From Pseudomonas kitaguniensis (lineage in GTDB: Bacteria > Pseudomonadota > Gammaproteobacteria > Pseudomonadales > Pseudomonadaceae), in NCBI RefSeq assembly GCF_009296165.1, contig NZ_VUAZ01000114.1, positions 16,246 to 80,245 on the forward strand: DNA of 64,000 nt, written 5' to 3'. Both the position numbers and the translations under genes were made by a program. Shown one piece after another: positions 41,876 through 50,878 of this stretch (position 1 is its first letter; the number at the start of each line of letters is the position of its first letter). A model generated the notes under the pieces. It was not told the DNA's origin, ran no database searches, and saw only the letters and a program-made list of their open reading frames with translations.

Positions 41876-42445
41876 ATGGCAGGCAGGTTGATCTATCTCA
41901 TCGGACCCTCGGGTTCGGGCAAGGACAGCCTGCTGGATGCCGCACGCCCGCGCTTGGCCGAGCGTGGCTGCCGCATCGTGCGCCGTGTGATAACCCGCTC
42001 GGCGGAAGCTGCCGGCGAAGCGGCCCAAGGCGTGAGCCCGGAGCAGTTTGCCGCGATGCAGGCCGAGGGCGCGTTTGCTCTCAGTTGGCACGCGAATGGG
42101 TTGGCCTATGGCATTCCCAAGGTCATCGACGCGTGGCTGGCGGCGGGTGACGACGTGCTGGTCAATGGCTCGCGCGCGCACTTGGCGCAGACTCGTGAGC
42201 GTTACCCCACATTGCTGGTGTTGCTGCTGACAGTGGATCAAGGCGTGTTGCGCGAGCGCTTGATAGCCCGCGGGCGCGAGTCGTTGGCGGACATCGACGC
42301 GCGCCTGGCGCGTAATGCGCGGTTCACGGCTGAGGTGACCGCGGGCAAGGGTTGCGAATTATTGGTGCTGGATAATTCCGGCCCGCTTGAGCATACGGTC
42401 GAGCGCTTGCTGTGCTGGCTTCACGCGCACTCGGCGTGCACCTGA
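41876..42445 (+). CDS. phnN: Ribose 1,5-bisphosphate phosphokinase
   Basis: PhnN makes PRPP from ribose 1,5-bisphosphate. It has 189 residues, with P-loop IGPSGSGKDSLL, the guanylate-kinase-like VITRSAEAAGEAAQGVS and ERLIARGRESLADIDARLAR. It normally works with the phn C-P lyase operon, which is absent here, so this is a solitary copy. GAAGAGGG precedes the ATG. Confidence 0.9.
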   Translation: MAGRLIYLIGPSGSGKDSLLDAARPRLAERGCRIVRRVITRSAEAAGEAAQGVSPEQFAAMQAEGAFALSWHANGLAYGIPKVIDAWLAAGDDVLVNGSRAHLAQTRERYPTLLVLLLTVDQGVLRERLIARGRESLADIDARLARNARFTAEVTAGKGCELLVLDNSGPLEHTVERLLCWLHAHSACT

Positions 42446-42452
42446 AGTGTTC

Positions 42453-43139
42453 TCATACTCCTATGCCAAACCGGCTCGCTAACGCTTTACGGCCTTTGGG
42501 CGTGACGCCCAACGCGCGGCTGTCCATGTCCTGAGTCAGCCAATCACGCGTAATCGCATTCTGTAAAACTGCCGCGCCCAAAGCGCCGGCCAGGTGCGGG
42601 CGGCGCATGCTCCAGTCCAGGCACGAACAGGCAAACCGCCGTCGCTGCGCGCGCAGTGCTGGCACATCGAGGCCGAGTTCCAGCATGGCTTTTTCACCGG
42701 GCGTGGTGAGCTGGTAAGTGCTGTCGCCAGTCAGCCAGCCGCACGCGATGAAATGGTCATGAAGCTGCACCGCCAGCGTGCCGGCCATGTGGTCGTAGCA
42801 GGTGCGTGCGAACTGCAAGCGGCTGGGCGTGGTGGCGACGAATGCGTGGGTGGTATTGCGGCTGATCACCATCAAGCCTTCGATTGCCTGGGCGATACGC
42901 GCGTCGGCGAGGCTGTAGTAACGATGCCTGCCCTGAGTGAGCAGCTTGATCAGGCCATCTTCCTTAAGCCTGGCCAAGTGGGCGCTGGCGGTGGACGTGC
43001 TCACCCCGGCAATTACGGCCATCTCGGTGCTGGTGCGCGCATGGCCATCCATCAGCGCGCAGAGCATTTTTGTGCGCGCAGGTTCTGCAATCGCACCGGC
43101 GACTTGCGACAGCGCCGCGTCATTATCATGGGCGTACAT
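42453..43139 (-). CDS. ArsR-family transcriptional regulator
   Basis: Protein of 228 residues. The N-terminal winged helix (AEPARTKMLCALMDG, GVSTSTASAHLARLKEDGLI) is ArsR/SmtB type. The C-terminal 120 residues contain several Cys and His (CYDHMAGTLAVQLHDHFIACGW, FACSCLDWS) and may bind a metal or ligand. It is divergent from the P450-like gene, with a perfect palindrome directly upstream of its start, which suggests self-regulation. Confidence 0.87.
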   Translation of the reverse strand: MYAHDNDAALSQVAGAIAEPARTKMLCALMDGHARTSTEMAVIAGVSTSTASAHLARLKEDGLIKLLTQGRHRYYSLADARIAQAIEGLMVISRNTTHAFVATTPSRLQFARTCYDHMAGTLAVQLHDHFIACGWLTGDSTYQLTTPGEKAMLELGLDVPALRAQRRRFACSCLDWSMRRPHLAGALGAAVLQNAITRDWLTQDMDSRALGVTPKGRKALASRFGIGV

Positions 43140-43141
43140 AT

Positions 43142-43157
43142 TTCGTTCCTGAACGAA
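43142..43157. promoter_or_regulatory. Perfect 16-bp palindrome, probable ArsR-type operator
   Basis: TTCGTTC-CT-GAACGAA lies 2 bases before the regulator start codon, between it and the divergent P450 gene 56 bases away. It could control both. Confidence 0.6.
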
Positions 43158-43213
43158 TCATTGCCTTGTCAGCGGGCGGATAGTAGCGCTTCTTCGAGAA
43201 CAGGACGTACTGA

Positions 43214-44346
43214 ATGACACCGCTGCAAGCCGCTACCCATGCTGATCCCTATGCGTATTACGCACGCCTGAGGCGCCAGGGCGAATTGAGTTTTGATGCT
43301 GATCTAGGCCTGTGGATCGCCAGCCGTGCCCGGACGGTTGAGGCGGTGCTGGCGCATCCTGACTGTCGCGTGCGCCCGCCGCACGAGCCGGTGCCCAAGG
43401 CCATTGCGCAAGGCCGGCCGGGCAGGTTTTTGCGCGATTGATGCGCATGAACGAGGGCGCTGCCCATCGCTGCCCGAGGGCGGCGATTGAGCCTGCACTG
43501 ACCGCTATAGGCGTGCAATCTGTTGCAGATGCGGTGGGTCGACTGCTCGACAGCGTGGCTAACCTCAATGCACTGATGTTCACGCTGCCGGTCTCGGTGG
43601 TCGCGTCGCTGCTGGGGTTTCCAGTGCACCAGTTGGCGACTATCGCCGGGCTGACGCGCGCTTTTGTCGCCTGCCTCTCACCGCTCAGCAGCGACGCTCA
43701 ATTGCGTAACGCTGACGACGGCGCATCGCAGTTGAACCGCCTGTTCAGTGAGGTATTGGCAGAAGCCGAATTGCTGGCGCACATCCGCAGCGCTGGCTGG
43801 GATGATACCGAAGTATTGACGGCCAACCTGATCGGGCTGTTGTCGCAGACTTGCGAAGCCAGCGCCGGTTTGATTGGCAACACGTTGGTGCTGCTCGCTC
43901 GTCGGCCTGATCTGGTTGAACGGGTTCTGCGCACGCCCGCGTTGGTAACTGCGATGGTGGAAGAAGTGGCGCGTTACGATTCGCCAGTGCAAAACACGCG
44001 AAGATTTGTTGCCGAGCGCTGCACGATTGGCAATCAGGTACTGGCGGCAGGGGACAGCGTTTTAGTGCTGTTGGCGTCGGCCAACCGCGACAGTCATGCA
44101 AACCCGCAGGCCGACCACTTTTTGCTTGAGCGCTTGCAACGGCGAACCTTCAGTTTCGGCTCGGGGCGCCATCAGTGCCCTGGTCAACACCTTGCGCTTG
44201 CGATTGCTTCACAGGCCATCTTGGCGCTGCTTCGCAGCCAGCCTGATTGGCTGGCCGATGCTTGCCACTTCAGCTACTGGCCATCCCTTAACGGTCGTAT
44301 TCCACGGTTTCACACGGCGGTAGAGAGCCAACCTTCCTGGAAGTAA
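43214..44346 (+). CDS. Cytochrome P450, interrupted by a single-base frameshift
   Basis: A P450 of about 377 residues if repaired. Residues 1-70 (DPYAYYARLRRQGELSF...) lie in one frame, which stops at 43439-43441. The rest starts in the next frame (VFARLMRMNEGAAHRCP). Restoring one base in the GC run near 43420-43424 joins them. The heme-ligand loop is FSFGSGRHQCPGQHLA, and EVARYDSPVQNTRR is the K-helix ExxR. The I-helix reads TCEASAGLIGN rather than the usual AGxxT, so catalysis may be atypical. Divergent from an ArsR-type regulator. Confidence 0.82.
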
Positions 44347-44461
44347 GTCAGCCGGTTTCCAATATCCCGCAATACACCCGTCAATCCGCTTTCGCTATCC
44401 TGTGCTTGAATTAATATAACTCTAGGGTTACTTTTATTCAGGCCAAGCCAAGGAGGCTGAG

Positions 44462-44650
44462 GTGCAAAGCAGGTTATTGATCAAGGAGCTGCAAGAGGCG
44501 GGTTGGGTACTGGATCGGGTCACGTGCAGTCATCGTGTTTTTATTCACCGCTATAACCCGTACACGATCCCGGTGCCGCATCCGAAAAAAGACCTGCCCA
44601 TGGGCACCGTCAGCAGCATCAGGAAACGCGCCGGGCTGCTTCAGTTTTAA
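44462..44650 (+). CDS. hicA: HicA-type mRNA interferase toxin
   Basis: Toxin of 62 residues with the dsRNA-binding-like fold of HicA. KELQEAGWVLDRVTCSHRVFIH contains the active-site histidine, and IPVPHPKKDLPMGTVSSIRKRAGL is the family C-terminus. The GTG start follows a perfect AAGGAGG. Separated by 11 bases from hicB. Confidence 0.92.
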   Translation: MQSRLLIKELQEAGWVLDRVTCSHRVFIHRYNPYTIPVPHPKKDLPMGTVSSIRKRAGLLQF

Positions 44651-44661
44651 GGAGAGCATTC

Positions 44662-45066
44662 ATGCAATACCCAATCTGTATTGAATGGGGCGATGACTTC
44701 ACCGCCACCGGTATTCAGATCCCCGACATCCCAGGCGCAGTTACCGCCGGGGACAGTTTTGAAGAGGCCTATAACGCGGCGGTCGAAGTCGCGCACATCC
44801 TGTTGCAAGAAATAGCCGCCGAAGGCGGCGTGATTCCGATGCCAACGTCAGTGGCCAATCATCATGCCCACGAAGACTACGCCGGGATGGGCTGGGGGAT
44901 GTTGGAGTTGGACATCTCGCCCTATCTGGGCAAGACCGAGAAGGTCAATGTGACCTTGCCCGGTTATGTCATCCAGCGAATCGACCGTTATGTGCGCGAG
45001 CACAAGGTCAAAAGCCGCTCGTCATTTCTGGCGGATGCGGCCTTGGAGAAGTTGGTGCGCTCTTGA
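44662..45066 (+). CDS. hicB: HicB-type antitoxin
   Basis: Antitoxin of 134 residues. The partial RNase-H-like N-terminal domain (YPICIEWGDDFTATGIQIPDIPGAVTAG) neutralises HicA. The C-terminal part (VTLPGYVIQRIDRYVREHKVKSRSSFLADAAL) is ribbon-helix-helix DNA-binding. TAAGGAGAG precedes the ATG. An imperfect palindrome AACTCTAGGGTT upstream of hicA (about 44420) is a possible autorepression site. Confidence 0.92.
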   Translation: MQYPICIEWGDDFTATGIQIPDIPGAVTAGDSFEEAYNAAVEVAHILLQEIAAEGGVIPMPTSVANHHAHEDYAGMGWGMLELDISPYLGKTEKVNVTLPGYVIQRIDRYVREHKVKSRSSFLADAALEKLVRS

Positions 45067-45072
45067 CTGCAA

Positions 45073-46269
45073 TCAGGCGGTGGCGACCGATGTTTGCCGC
45101 GACGCACTCATGAACCGCAATAATGCAATCAACGGCAGGGCACTGCCTATCAGCACCACGCCCAGCCAGCCGCCGTGTTGATACACGCTGCTGGCAATCG
45201 CCGAGCCGAAGGCACCGCCGATGAAGATGCTGGTCATGTACAGCGCGTTCAGGCGGCTGCGGCTGTTGGCGTCCAGGGTGTAAATGGCGCGTTGGCCGAG
45301 GACCATGTTCATCTGCACGCAAAAGTCCAACACCACGCCGGTGACCGCCAGGCCGATCACGCTGTACAGCGGGTGCACGAAGGCAGGTAGAAAGCTCAAC
45401 GCGGCAAACAGCATGGCCACCAGCGAGGCGCGGTGAGTGTGGCCAGCGTCCGCGAGGCGGCCGGCGACAGGCGCGGCGATGGCGCCCAAGGCACCGACCA
45501 GGGCAAACAGTGCGATTTGGCTTTGGCTCAGGCCGTGGTTGCGCGCCAGTTCCAAAGGCGCAGCGGTCCAGAACAGGCTGAAGGCGGCGAACATGCAGCC
45601 CTGATAGAACGCGCGTTGGCGCAATATTGGTTGCTCCCGCAGCAGCGTGCCCAGCGAGCGCAGCAGTTGGCCGTAGCTGGCGCTGTGGTCAGGCTGTCGC
45701 TTGGGGATGGTCAGCAGCAGTACCACGCTGATAAACGCCATCAACGCGGCGGCGGCCATGAACATCGCGCGCCAGCCGAAGTGGTCGGCCACAAGGCTCG
45801 ACACCGGCCTTGCCAGCAGGATACCGAGCAGCAGGCCGCCCATGATGCTGCCGACCACGCGGCCACGCGATTCGGCAGGGGCCAGGTGGGCGGCCAGCGG
45901 AATCAGAATTTGCACCGAGACGGAACTGAAACCGATCAGCAGCGACACAAGCAGGAACAGGTTCGGTTGCTCGGTGATAGCTGCGCCCAGCAGGCTGGCG
46001 ATGGCCACTACGGTGGTGGTGATCATCAGCTTGCGGTTTTCCAGCAGGTCGCCCAGTGGCACCAAAAAGAACAAGCCCAGCGCGTAGCCGATTTGCGTCA
46101 GCGATACGATCAGGCTGGCCATCGCCGGGGTGAGGCCAATGTCCGGCGCGATCAGCTCGATAATCGGTTGGGCGTAGTAGATGTTGGCAACAATGGCGCC
46201 GCAACAGAACGCAAACAGCATCACCATGCCTCGGGTCATGGTGCTTGTAGCAGGTGGAGTAGCGTTCAT
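45073..46269 (-). CDS. MFS transporter (DHA-type efflux)
   Basis: Major facilitator protein of 398 residues with 12 predicted helices. The motif GYALGLFFLVPLGDLLENRK between helices 2 and 3 is the MFS signature A, and the second half repeats it weakly (APVAGRLADAGHTHRA). Substrate unknown; similar proteins export drugs or sugars. The frame is open upstream, but the ATG at 46269 gives the family start and an upstream GAGAAC. Convergent with hicB. Confidence 0.88.
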   Translation of the reverse strand: MNATPPATSTMTRGMVMLFAFCCGAIVANIYYAQPIIELIAPDIGLTPAMASLIVSLTQIGYALGLFFLVPLGDLLENRKLMITTTVVAIASLLGAAITEQPNLFLLVSLLIGFSSVSVQILIPLAAHLAPAESRGRVVGSIMGGLLLGILLARPVSSLVADHFGWRAMFMAAAALMAFISVVLLLTIPKRQPDHSASYGQLLRSLGTLLREQPILRQRAFYQGCMFAAFSLFWTAAPLELARNHGLSQSQIALFALVGALGAIAAPVAGRLADAGHTHRASLVAMLFAALSFLPAFVHPLYSVIGLAVTGVVLDFCVQMNMVLGQRAIYTLDANSRSRLNALYMTSIFIGGAFGSAIASSVYQHGGWLGVVLIGSALPLIALLRFMSASRQTSVATA

Positions 46270-46447
46270 GGTGTTCTCGTTAAAGCGAAGGAAGGTGGCG
46301 TGCGAGAGTAAAGACAACGCCGCAGCGGGAGTAGGGCGCCAGCATCGATAACATTCATGCCGGGAATTAATGACTGAAACGTTAATTGTTGAGTCGAACG
46401 CCAATGATACATTCAGGCACAACTGCCGAAACAGGAAATCCACGTTC

Positions 46448-47071
46448 ATGAAGATCACGCTGAACAAGATGCTTATGGCTTCAACCCTCGCCGCGGCCAT
46501 GGCGATGGGCTTGGCCAATGCCGCCAATGCCGCCGACGCCCCGCGCGTCGGCGTACGCGGCGCCATCACCGCGATGGACGGCGACGCAATGCACGTCAAG
46601 GTCAACAGCGGTGAACAAGTCACCGTGCACCTGACCAAAGACACCCAAGTGCGCGCCGTCACCTTGGCCAGGATCGATGAGATCAAGCCTGGCAGCTACA
46701 TCGGTTCCGCCGCCATGCCCAACGCCGACGGCACCCTGACTGCGCTCGAAGTACACGTATTTCCACCGGCCATGGCCGGCACGGGTGACGGGCATCGCGC
46801 ATTCGACTTGAAAGAAGGCAGCAGCATGACCAACGGCACCGTCGGCGACCTGGTGGTCAGCAACGGGCGCACCTTGACCGTCAAATACAAAGGCGGCGAG
46901 CAGAAGATCGTGGTGCCGGAGGATGTGCCGATCGTCAACCTCGAACCGGGGGATCGCAGCTTGCTCAAACCGGGGGTGAAGGTGGTGATGTTTGCGGCGC
47001 AAGGCGCGGACGGGACCATCACCGCTCAAGCTATTTCGGCCGGTAAAGACGGCGTAACACCGCCGATGTAA
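46448..47071 (+). CDS. Secreted DUF5666-like protein
   Basis: Protein of 207 residues with a signal peptide (about 1-28, LAAAMAMGLANAANA) and a mature part of two OB-like repeats. RVGVRGAITAMDGDAMHVKV... LTKDTQVR and VGDLVVSNGRTLTVKYKGGEQKIVV resemble DUF5666 domains. Periplasmic; function unknown. The ATG at 46448 is used because the upstream extension has no ribosome site and would bury the signal peptide. Confidence 0.8.
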   Translation: MKITLNKMLMASTLAAAMAMGLANAANAADAPRVGVRGAITAMDGDAMHVKVNSGEQVTVHLTKDTQVRAVTLARIDEIKPGSYIGSAAMPNADGTLTALEVHVFPPAMAGTGDGHRAFDLKEGSSMTNGTVGDLVVSNGRTLTVKYKGGEQKIVVPEDVPIVNLEPGDRSLLKPGVKVVMFAAQGADGTITAQAISAGKDGVTPPM

Positions 47072-47101
47072 CGGCAACACCCAAAGCCAAATGTGGCCAA
47101 G

Positions 47102-47129
47102 TGTGGGAGGGAGCAAGCCCCCTCTCACA
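47102..47129. repeat. Degenerate single REP, class 2
   Basis: TGTGGGAGGGAGCAAGCCCCCTCTCACA is a compact class 2 hairpin between convergent genes. Confidence 0.7.
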
Positions 47130-47137
47130 GTTTGAGC

Positions 47138-48142
47138 TTACTGACCGCTGTAAATCTGATCAAAAACCCCGCCATCATTGAAGTGGGTTTTCTGCACGGT
47201 GCGCCAGTCACCAAAGGTCTTCTCGACCGACAGGAAGTCGACTTTCGGGAAGCGGTCGGTGTACTTGGCCAACACCTTGGGGTCACGCGGGCGCAGGTAG
47301 TTGTTGGCCGCGATTTCCTGGCCTTCCGGCGACCACAGGTATTTCAGGTAGTTTTCGGCGGCCACGCGGGTGCCTTTTTTCTCGACCACTTTGTCGACCA
47401 CCGACACTGGCGGCTCGGCTTCGGCGGAAACACTTGGGTAGATCACTTCGAACTGGTCACGGCCGAACTCACGCGCGATCATTTCCGCTTCGTTTTCAAA
47501 AGTCACCAGCACGTCGCCGATCTGGTTGGTCATGAACGTGGTGGTGGCTGCGCGGCCGCCGGTATCCAGCACGGGCGCGTGCTTGAACAGCTCGCCAACA
47601 AATTTCTTGGCTTTGTCTTCGTCGCCACCGTTCTTCAGCACATAGCCCCACGCCGACAGGTAGGTGTAGCGGCCGTTACCCGAGGTTTTCGGGTTAGGCA
47701 CGATCACTTGCACGCCATCTTTAAGCAGGTCCGGCCAGTCTTTCAGGGCTTTGGGGTTGCCCTTGCGCACGATAAACACGGTGGCTGAGGTGAACGGTGC
47801 GCTGTTGTTCGGCAGGCGCGTGACCCAGTTGTCGGGCACCAGTTTGCCGTTGTCTGCCAAGGCATTGATGTCGGTGGCCATGTTCATGGTGATGACGTCA
47901 GCCGGCAGGCCGTCGATCACCGAGCGGGCTTGCTTGCTGGAGCCGCCGAAGGACATCTGCAAGGTCAGTTTGTCGTCCGGGTGCTCGGCTTCCCAGTGTT
48001 TCTGGAAGGCGGCGTTGTAGTCTTTGTAGAAGTCGCGCATCACGTCATAAGAGACGTTGAGCAGGGTGACCGGTGCAGCCTGAACGGCACCGGCCAAGGC
48101 CAGGCCGGCGGCCAAGAGAGACGCGCTGAGGATTTTTTTCAC
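47138..48142 (-). CDS. sbp: Sulfate ABC transporter substrate-binding protein
   Basis: Periplasmic sulfate-binding protein of 334 residues. The signal peptide ends near VQA, followed by VTLLNVSYDVMRDFY, SFGGSSKQARSVIDG, MNMATDINALA and NPKTSGNGRYTYLSAWGY, which form the sulfate pocket. The start is a GTG at 48142 behind AAGGA; an ATG slightly upstream is out of frame. No permease genes adjoin it here. Confidence 0.93.
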   Translation of the reverse strand: MKKILSASLLAAGLALAGAVQAAPVTLLNVSYDVMRDFYKDYNAAFQKHWEAEHPDDKLTLQMSFGGSSKQARSVIDGLPADVITMNMATDINALADNGKLVPDNWVTRLPNNSAPFTSATVFIVRKGNPKALKDWPDLLKDGVQVIVPNPKTSGNGRYTYLSAWGYVLKNGGDEDKAKKFVGELFKHAPVLDTGGRAATTTFMTNQIGDVLVTFENEAEMIAREFGRDQFEVIYPSVSAEAEPPVSVVDKVVEKKGTRVAAENYLKYLWSPEGQEIAANNYLRPRDPKVLAKYTDRFPKVDFLSVEKTFGDWRTVQKTHFNDGGVFDQIYSGQ

Positions 48143-48247
48143 TGCTCATTCCTTGTTGTTCGAGAAGGTTGTCGATTGCGTGGGGGCAATTTGCCAGCGA
48201 CTATAGCCGGGCCTGCATAGACGCTTAAAGATTAAAACGAACTGTGC

Positions 48248-49072
48248 TTATTCCAATTTTGCGAAAAGATTATTGCCGCAGCGTGAGCAAAACGCCGCGT
48301 TGGGCTCATGGTTGTTCTTTTTGCACACCGGGCAGTCGTGCTGCAGTTGTTCGCCGCGCATCGCGCTCGCCAGTTCGGCGGTGAATATGCCAGTAGGCAC
48401 GGCGATGATCGAATAGCCGGTGATCATCACCAGCGACGAAATCACCTGGCCCAGCGGGGTTTTCGGCACGATGTCGCCAAAGCCTACGGTGGTCAGCGTG
48501 ACGATGGCCCAATAGATGCCCTTGGGAATACTGGTAAACCCGTGTGCCGGGCCTTCAATCACGTACATCAGGGTGCCGAATACGGTCACCAGGGTGCACA
48601 CGCTGACCAGGAACACCACGATCTTCTGCTTGCTGCCGCGCAGCGCCGCCATCAGGTAATTGGCTTGTTTGAGATACGGGCTGAGCTTGAGCACACGGAA
48701 AATTCGCAGCATCCGAATGATGCGGATGATCAGCAGGTACTGCGCGTCGCTGTAATACAGCGCGAGGATACCGGGCACGATGGCAAGCAAATCCACCAGC
48801 CCATAAAAGCTGAAGGCGTAGCGCAACGGTTTAGGCGAGCAATACAGGCGCAACCCGTACTCGATGGCAAAAATGATGGTGAAGCCCCACTCGATGTAGG
48901 CCAGCACGTTCGCGTAGTTGTCGTGGACGGTTTGGATGCTGTCGAGGATTACGATCACCAGGCTTGCGAGGATGATCAGTAACAGGGTGCTGTCGAAGCG
49001 CCGCCCGGCGGCAGTATCGCTCTGGAATACCATGACGTAGAGCCGCTGACGCCAGTCGTTGTTGCTGCGCAT
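48248..49072 (-). CDS. Voltage-gated-type potassium channel with C-terminal zinc ribbon
   Basis: Ion channel of 274 residues with six helices. S4 carries regularly spaced arginines (IRIIRMLRIFRVLKLS). The pore helix and selectivity filter TLTTVGFGDIVPKTP indicate K+ selectivity. After S6 the tail ends in a rubredoxin-like zinc ribbon (CPVCKKNNHEPNAAFCSRCG). The ATG at 49072 is chosen because the upstream extension is not channel-like. Probably matches PAO1 PA1496. Confidence 0.9.
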   Translation of the reverse strand: MRSNNDWRQRLYVMVFQSDTAAGRRFDSTLLLIILASLVIVILDSIQTVHDNYANVLAYIEWGFTIIFAIEYGLRLYCSPKPLRYAFSFYGLVDLLAIVPGILALYYSDAQYLLIIRIIRMLRIFRVLKLSPYLKQANYLMAALRGSKQKIVVFLVSVCTLVTVFGTLMYVIEGPAHGFTSIPKGIYWAIVTLTTVGFGDIVPKTPLGQVISSLVMITGYSIIAVPTGIFTAELASAMRGEQLQHDCPVCKKNNHEPNAAFCSRCGNNLFAKLE

Positions 49073-49175
49073 AAATCCCGCCCGAATCGAATGTCGAGCA
49101 AGCCTAGGGGGATTCGAACGGGCTGTCCACGCGGGCTGCCACGTCGACAGCCAAACAGGACCCAATGTGGGAGGG

Positions 49176-50066
49176 TTATTGATCGCGAATCGAAAAATTC
49201 GCCATATGCTCCAGCCCCTTGATCAGCGCGGAATGGTCCCAGTTGCCGCCGCCAATCGCCGCGCAGGTGCTGAACACTTGCTGGGTGCTGGCGGTGTTCG
49301 GCAAATTGATCCCCAGTTCCTTGGCGCCAGCCAATGCCAGGTTCAAGTCCTTCTGGTGCAGGTTGATACGAAAGCCCGGGTCGAAGGTGCCGTTGATCAT
49401 GCGCTCGCCGTGTACGTCGAGGATCTTCGACGAAGCGAAGCCGCCCATCAGCGCTTCACGCACCTTGGCCGGGTCGGCGCCGTTCTTCGCGGCGAACAAC
49501 AGCGCTTCGGCGACTGCCTGAATGTTCAGTGCGACGATGATTTGGTTGGCGACCTTGGCGGTCTGCCCGTCGCCATTGCCGCCGACCAGGGTGATGTTTT
49601 TGCCCATACTTTGAAACAGCGGCAGGGCGCGTTCAAACGTCTGCGGCGTGCCCCCGACCATGATGCTCAAGGTGCCGGCCCTGGCGCCGACTTCACCACC
49701 GGACACCGGCGCATCCAGGTACTGCGCGCCGGTTTGGATGATTCTGGCGGCAAATGTTTTGGTGGCGGTGGGCGAGATCGAACTCATGTCGATCACCACC
49801 TTGTTCGGTGCCAGGCCTGCGGCCACACCCTCTGCGCGGAACAGCACGTCATCGACCTGCGGGGTGTCGGGCACCATCACAATGATGAACTCGGCTTGCT
49901 GCGCGACCTGCTGTGGGCTGGCCAGCGCCACGGCGCCAGCATCAAGCAATGCTTGCGCAGCCTTGCCGTGGTGTTCGGACAGAAACAGTTGGTGACCGGC
50001 TTTTTGCAGGTTCGCCGCCATGGGTTCGCCCATGATTCCGGTGCCGATAAATCCGATGTTAGCCAT
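49176..50066 (-). CDS. glxR: 2-hydroxy-3-oxopropionate (tartronate semialdehyde) reductase
   Basis: NAD(P)H-dependent reductase of 296 residues converting tartronate semialdehyde to glycerate. It has Rossmann loop GFIGTGIMGEPMAANL, substrate loop DAPVSGGEVGA and catalytic lysine in GQTAKVANQ. The ATG at 50066 follows GAGGAT; a TTG two codons upstream is less likely. Third gene of gcl-hyi-glxR. The usual glycerate kinase gene does not follow in this window. Confidence 0.93.
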   Translation of the reverse strand: MANIGFIGTGIMGEPMAANLQKAGHQLFLSEHHGKAAQALLDAGAVALASPQQVAQQAEFIIVMVPDTPQVDDVLFRAEGVAAGLAPNKVVIDMSSISPTATKTFAARIIQTGAQYLDAPVSGGEVGARAGTLSIMVGGTPQTFERALPLFQSMGKNITLVGGNGDGQTAKVANQIIVALNIQAVAEALLFAAKNGADPAKVREALMGGFASSKILDVHGERMINGTFDPGFRINLHQKDLNLALAGAKELGINLPNTASTQQVFSTCAAIGGGNWDHSALIKGLEHMANFSIRDQ

Positions 50067-50085
50067 GTTCAATATCCTCGTGGGT

Positions 50086-50868
50086 CTACTGTGGGAGGTG
50101 GCTGTTGAGCCAACCCAAACCGGCTTCGGTGGTGGTCAACGGCTTGTATTCACAGCCGACCCAGCCGGCATAACCGATGCGGTCCAAATGGTTGAACAGG
50201 AAGCGGTAGTTGATCTCGCCAGTGCCTGGCTCATTGCGCCCTGGGTTGTCGGCCAGTTGAATGTGGTTGATCGCGCCCAAATGCGCCGCCAGGGTGCGGG
50301 CCAGGTCGCCTTCCATGATTTGCATGTGATAGATGTCGTATTGCAGGAACAGGTTGGTGCTGCCGACCTGTTCGCGAATTGCCAGGGCTTGCGCGGTGTT
50401 GTTCAGATAAAAGCCCGGAATATCGCGGGTGTTGATCATCTCCATCACCAGCTTGATGCCCGCTGCTTGCAGCGCGTGCGCAGCATATTTGAGGTTGGCG
50501 ACGAAGGTTTTTTGCAGGGTTGCGTCATCCACATCGGCGGGACGAATGCCCGCCAGGCAGTTGATCTGCGTATTGCCCAGCACGTGCGCGTAGGCGATGG
50601 CCAGCGTGACCCCGGCGCGGAATTCCTCGACGCGGTCGGGGTGGCACGCCAGGCCGCGTTCGCCTTTGGCCCAGTCACCGGCCGGCAAGTTGAACAGCAC
50701 TTGCGTCAGGCCGTTGGCGTCCAGTTGTGCTTTGATCTCGGCGGAGCTGAATTCATACGGGAACAGGTATTCGACACCTTCGAAACCTGCGTCGGCGGCC
50801 GCTTTGAAACGGGCAAGAAAGTCCTGTTCGGTAAACAGCATGGACAGGTTGGCGGCAAAGCGCGGCAT
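50086..50868 (-). CDS. hyi: Hydroxypyruvate isomerase
   Basis: TIM-barrel isomerase of 260 residues interconverting hydroxypyruvate and tartronate semialdehyde. Metal-site segments include LVMEMINTRDIPGFYL, LQYDIYHMQIMEGD and HIQLADNPGRNEPGTGEINY. The ATG follows AAGGAGAG. It lies 11 bases after gcl and 20 bases before glxR, so it is clearly in the same operon. Confidence 0.93.
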   Translation of the reverse strand: MPRFAANLSMLFTEQDFLARFKAAADAGFEGVEYLFPYEFSSAEIKAQLDANGLTQVLFNLPAGDWAKGERGLACHPDRVEEFRAGVTLAIAYAHVLGNTQINCLAGIRPADVDDATLQKTFVANLKYAAHALQAAGIKLVMEMINTRDIPGFYLNNTAQALAIREQVGSTNLFLQYDIYHMQIMEGDLARTLAAHLGAINHIQLADNPGRNEPGTGEINYRFLFNHLDRIGYAGWVGCEYKPLTTTEAGLGWLNSHLPQ

Positions 50869-50878
50869 AGGGCTCTCC

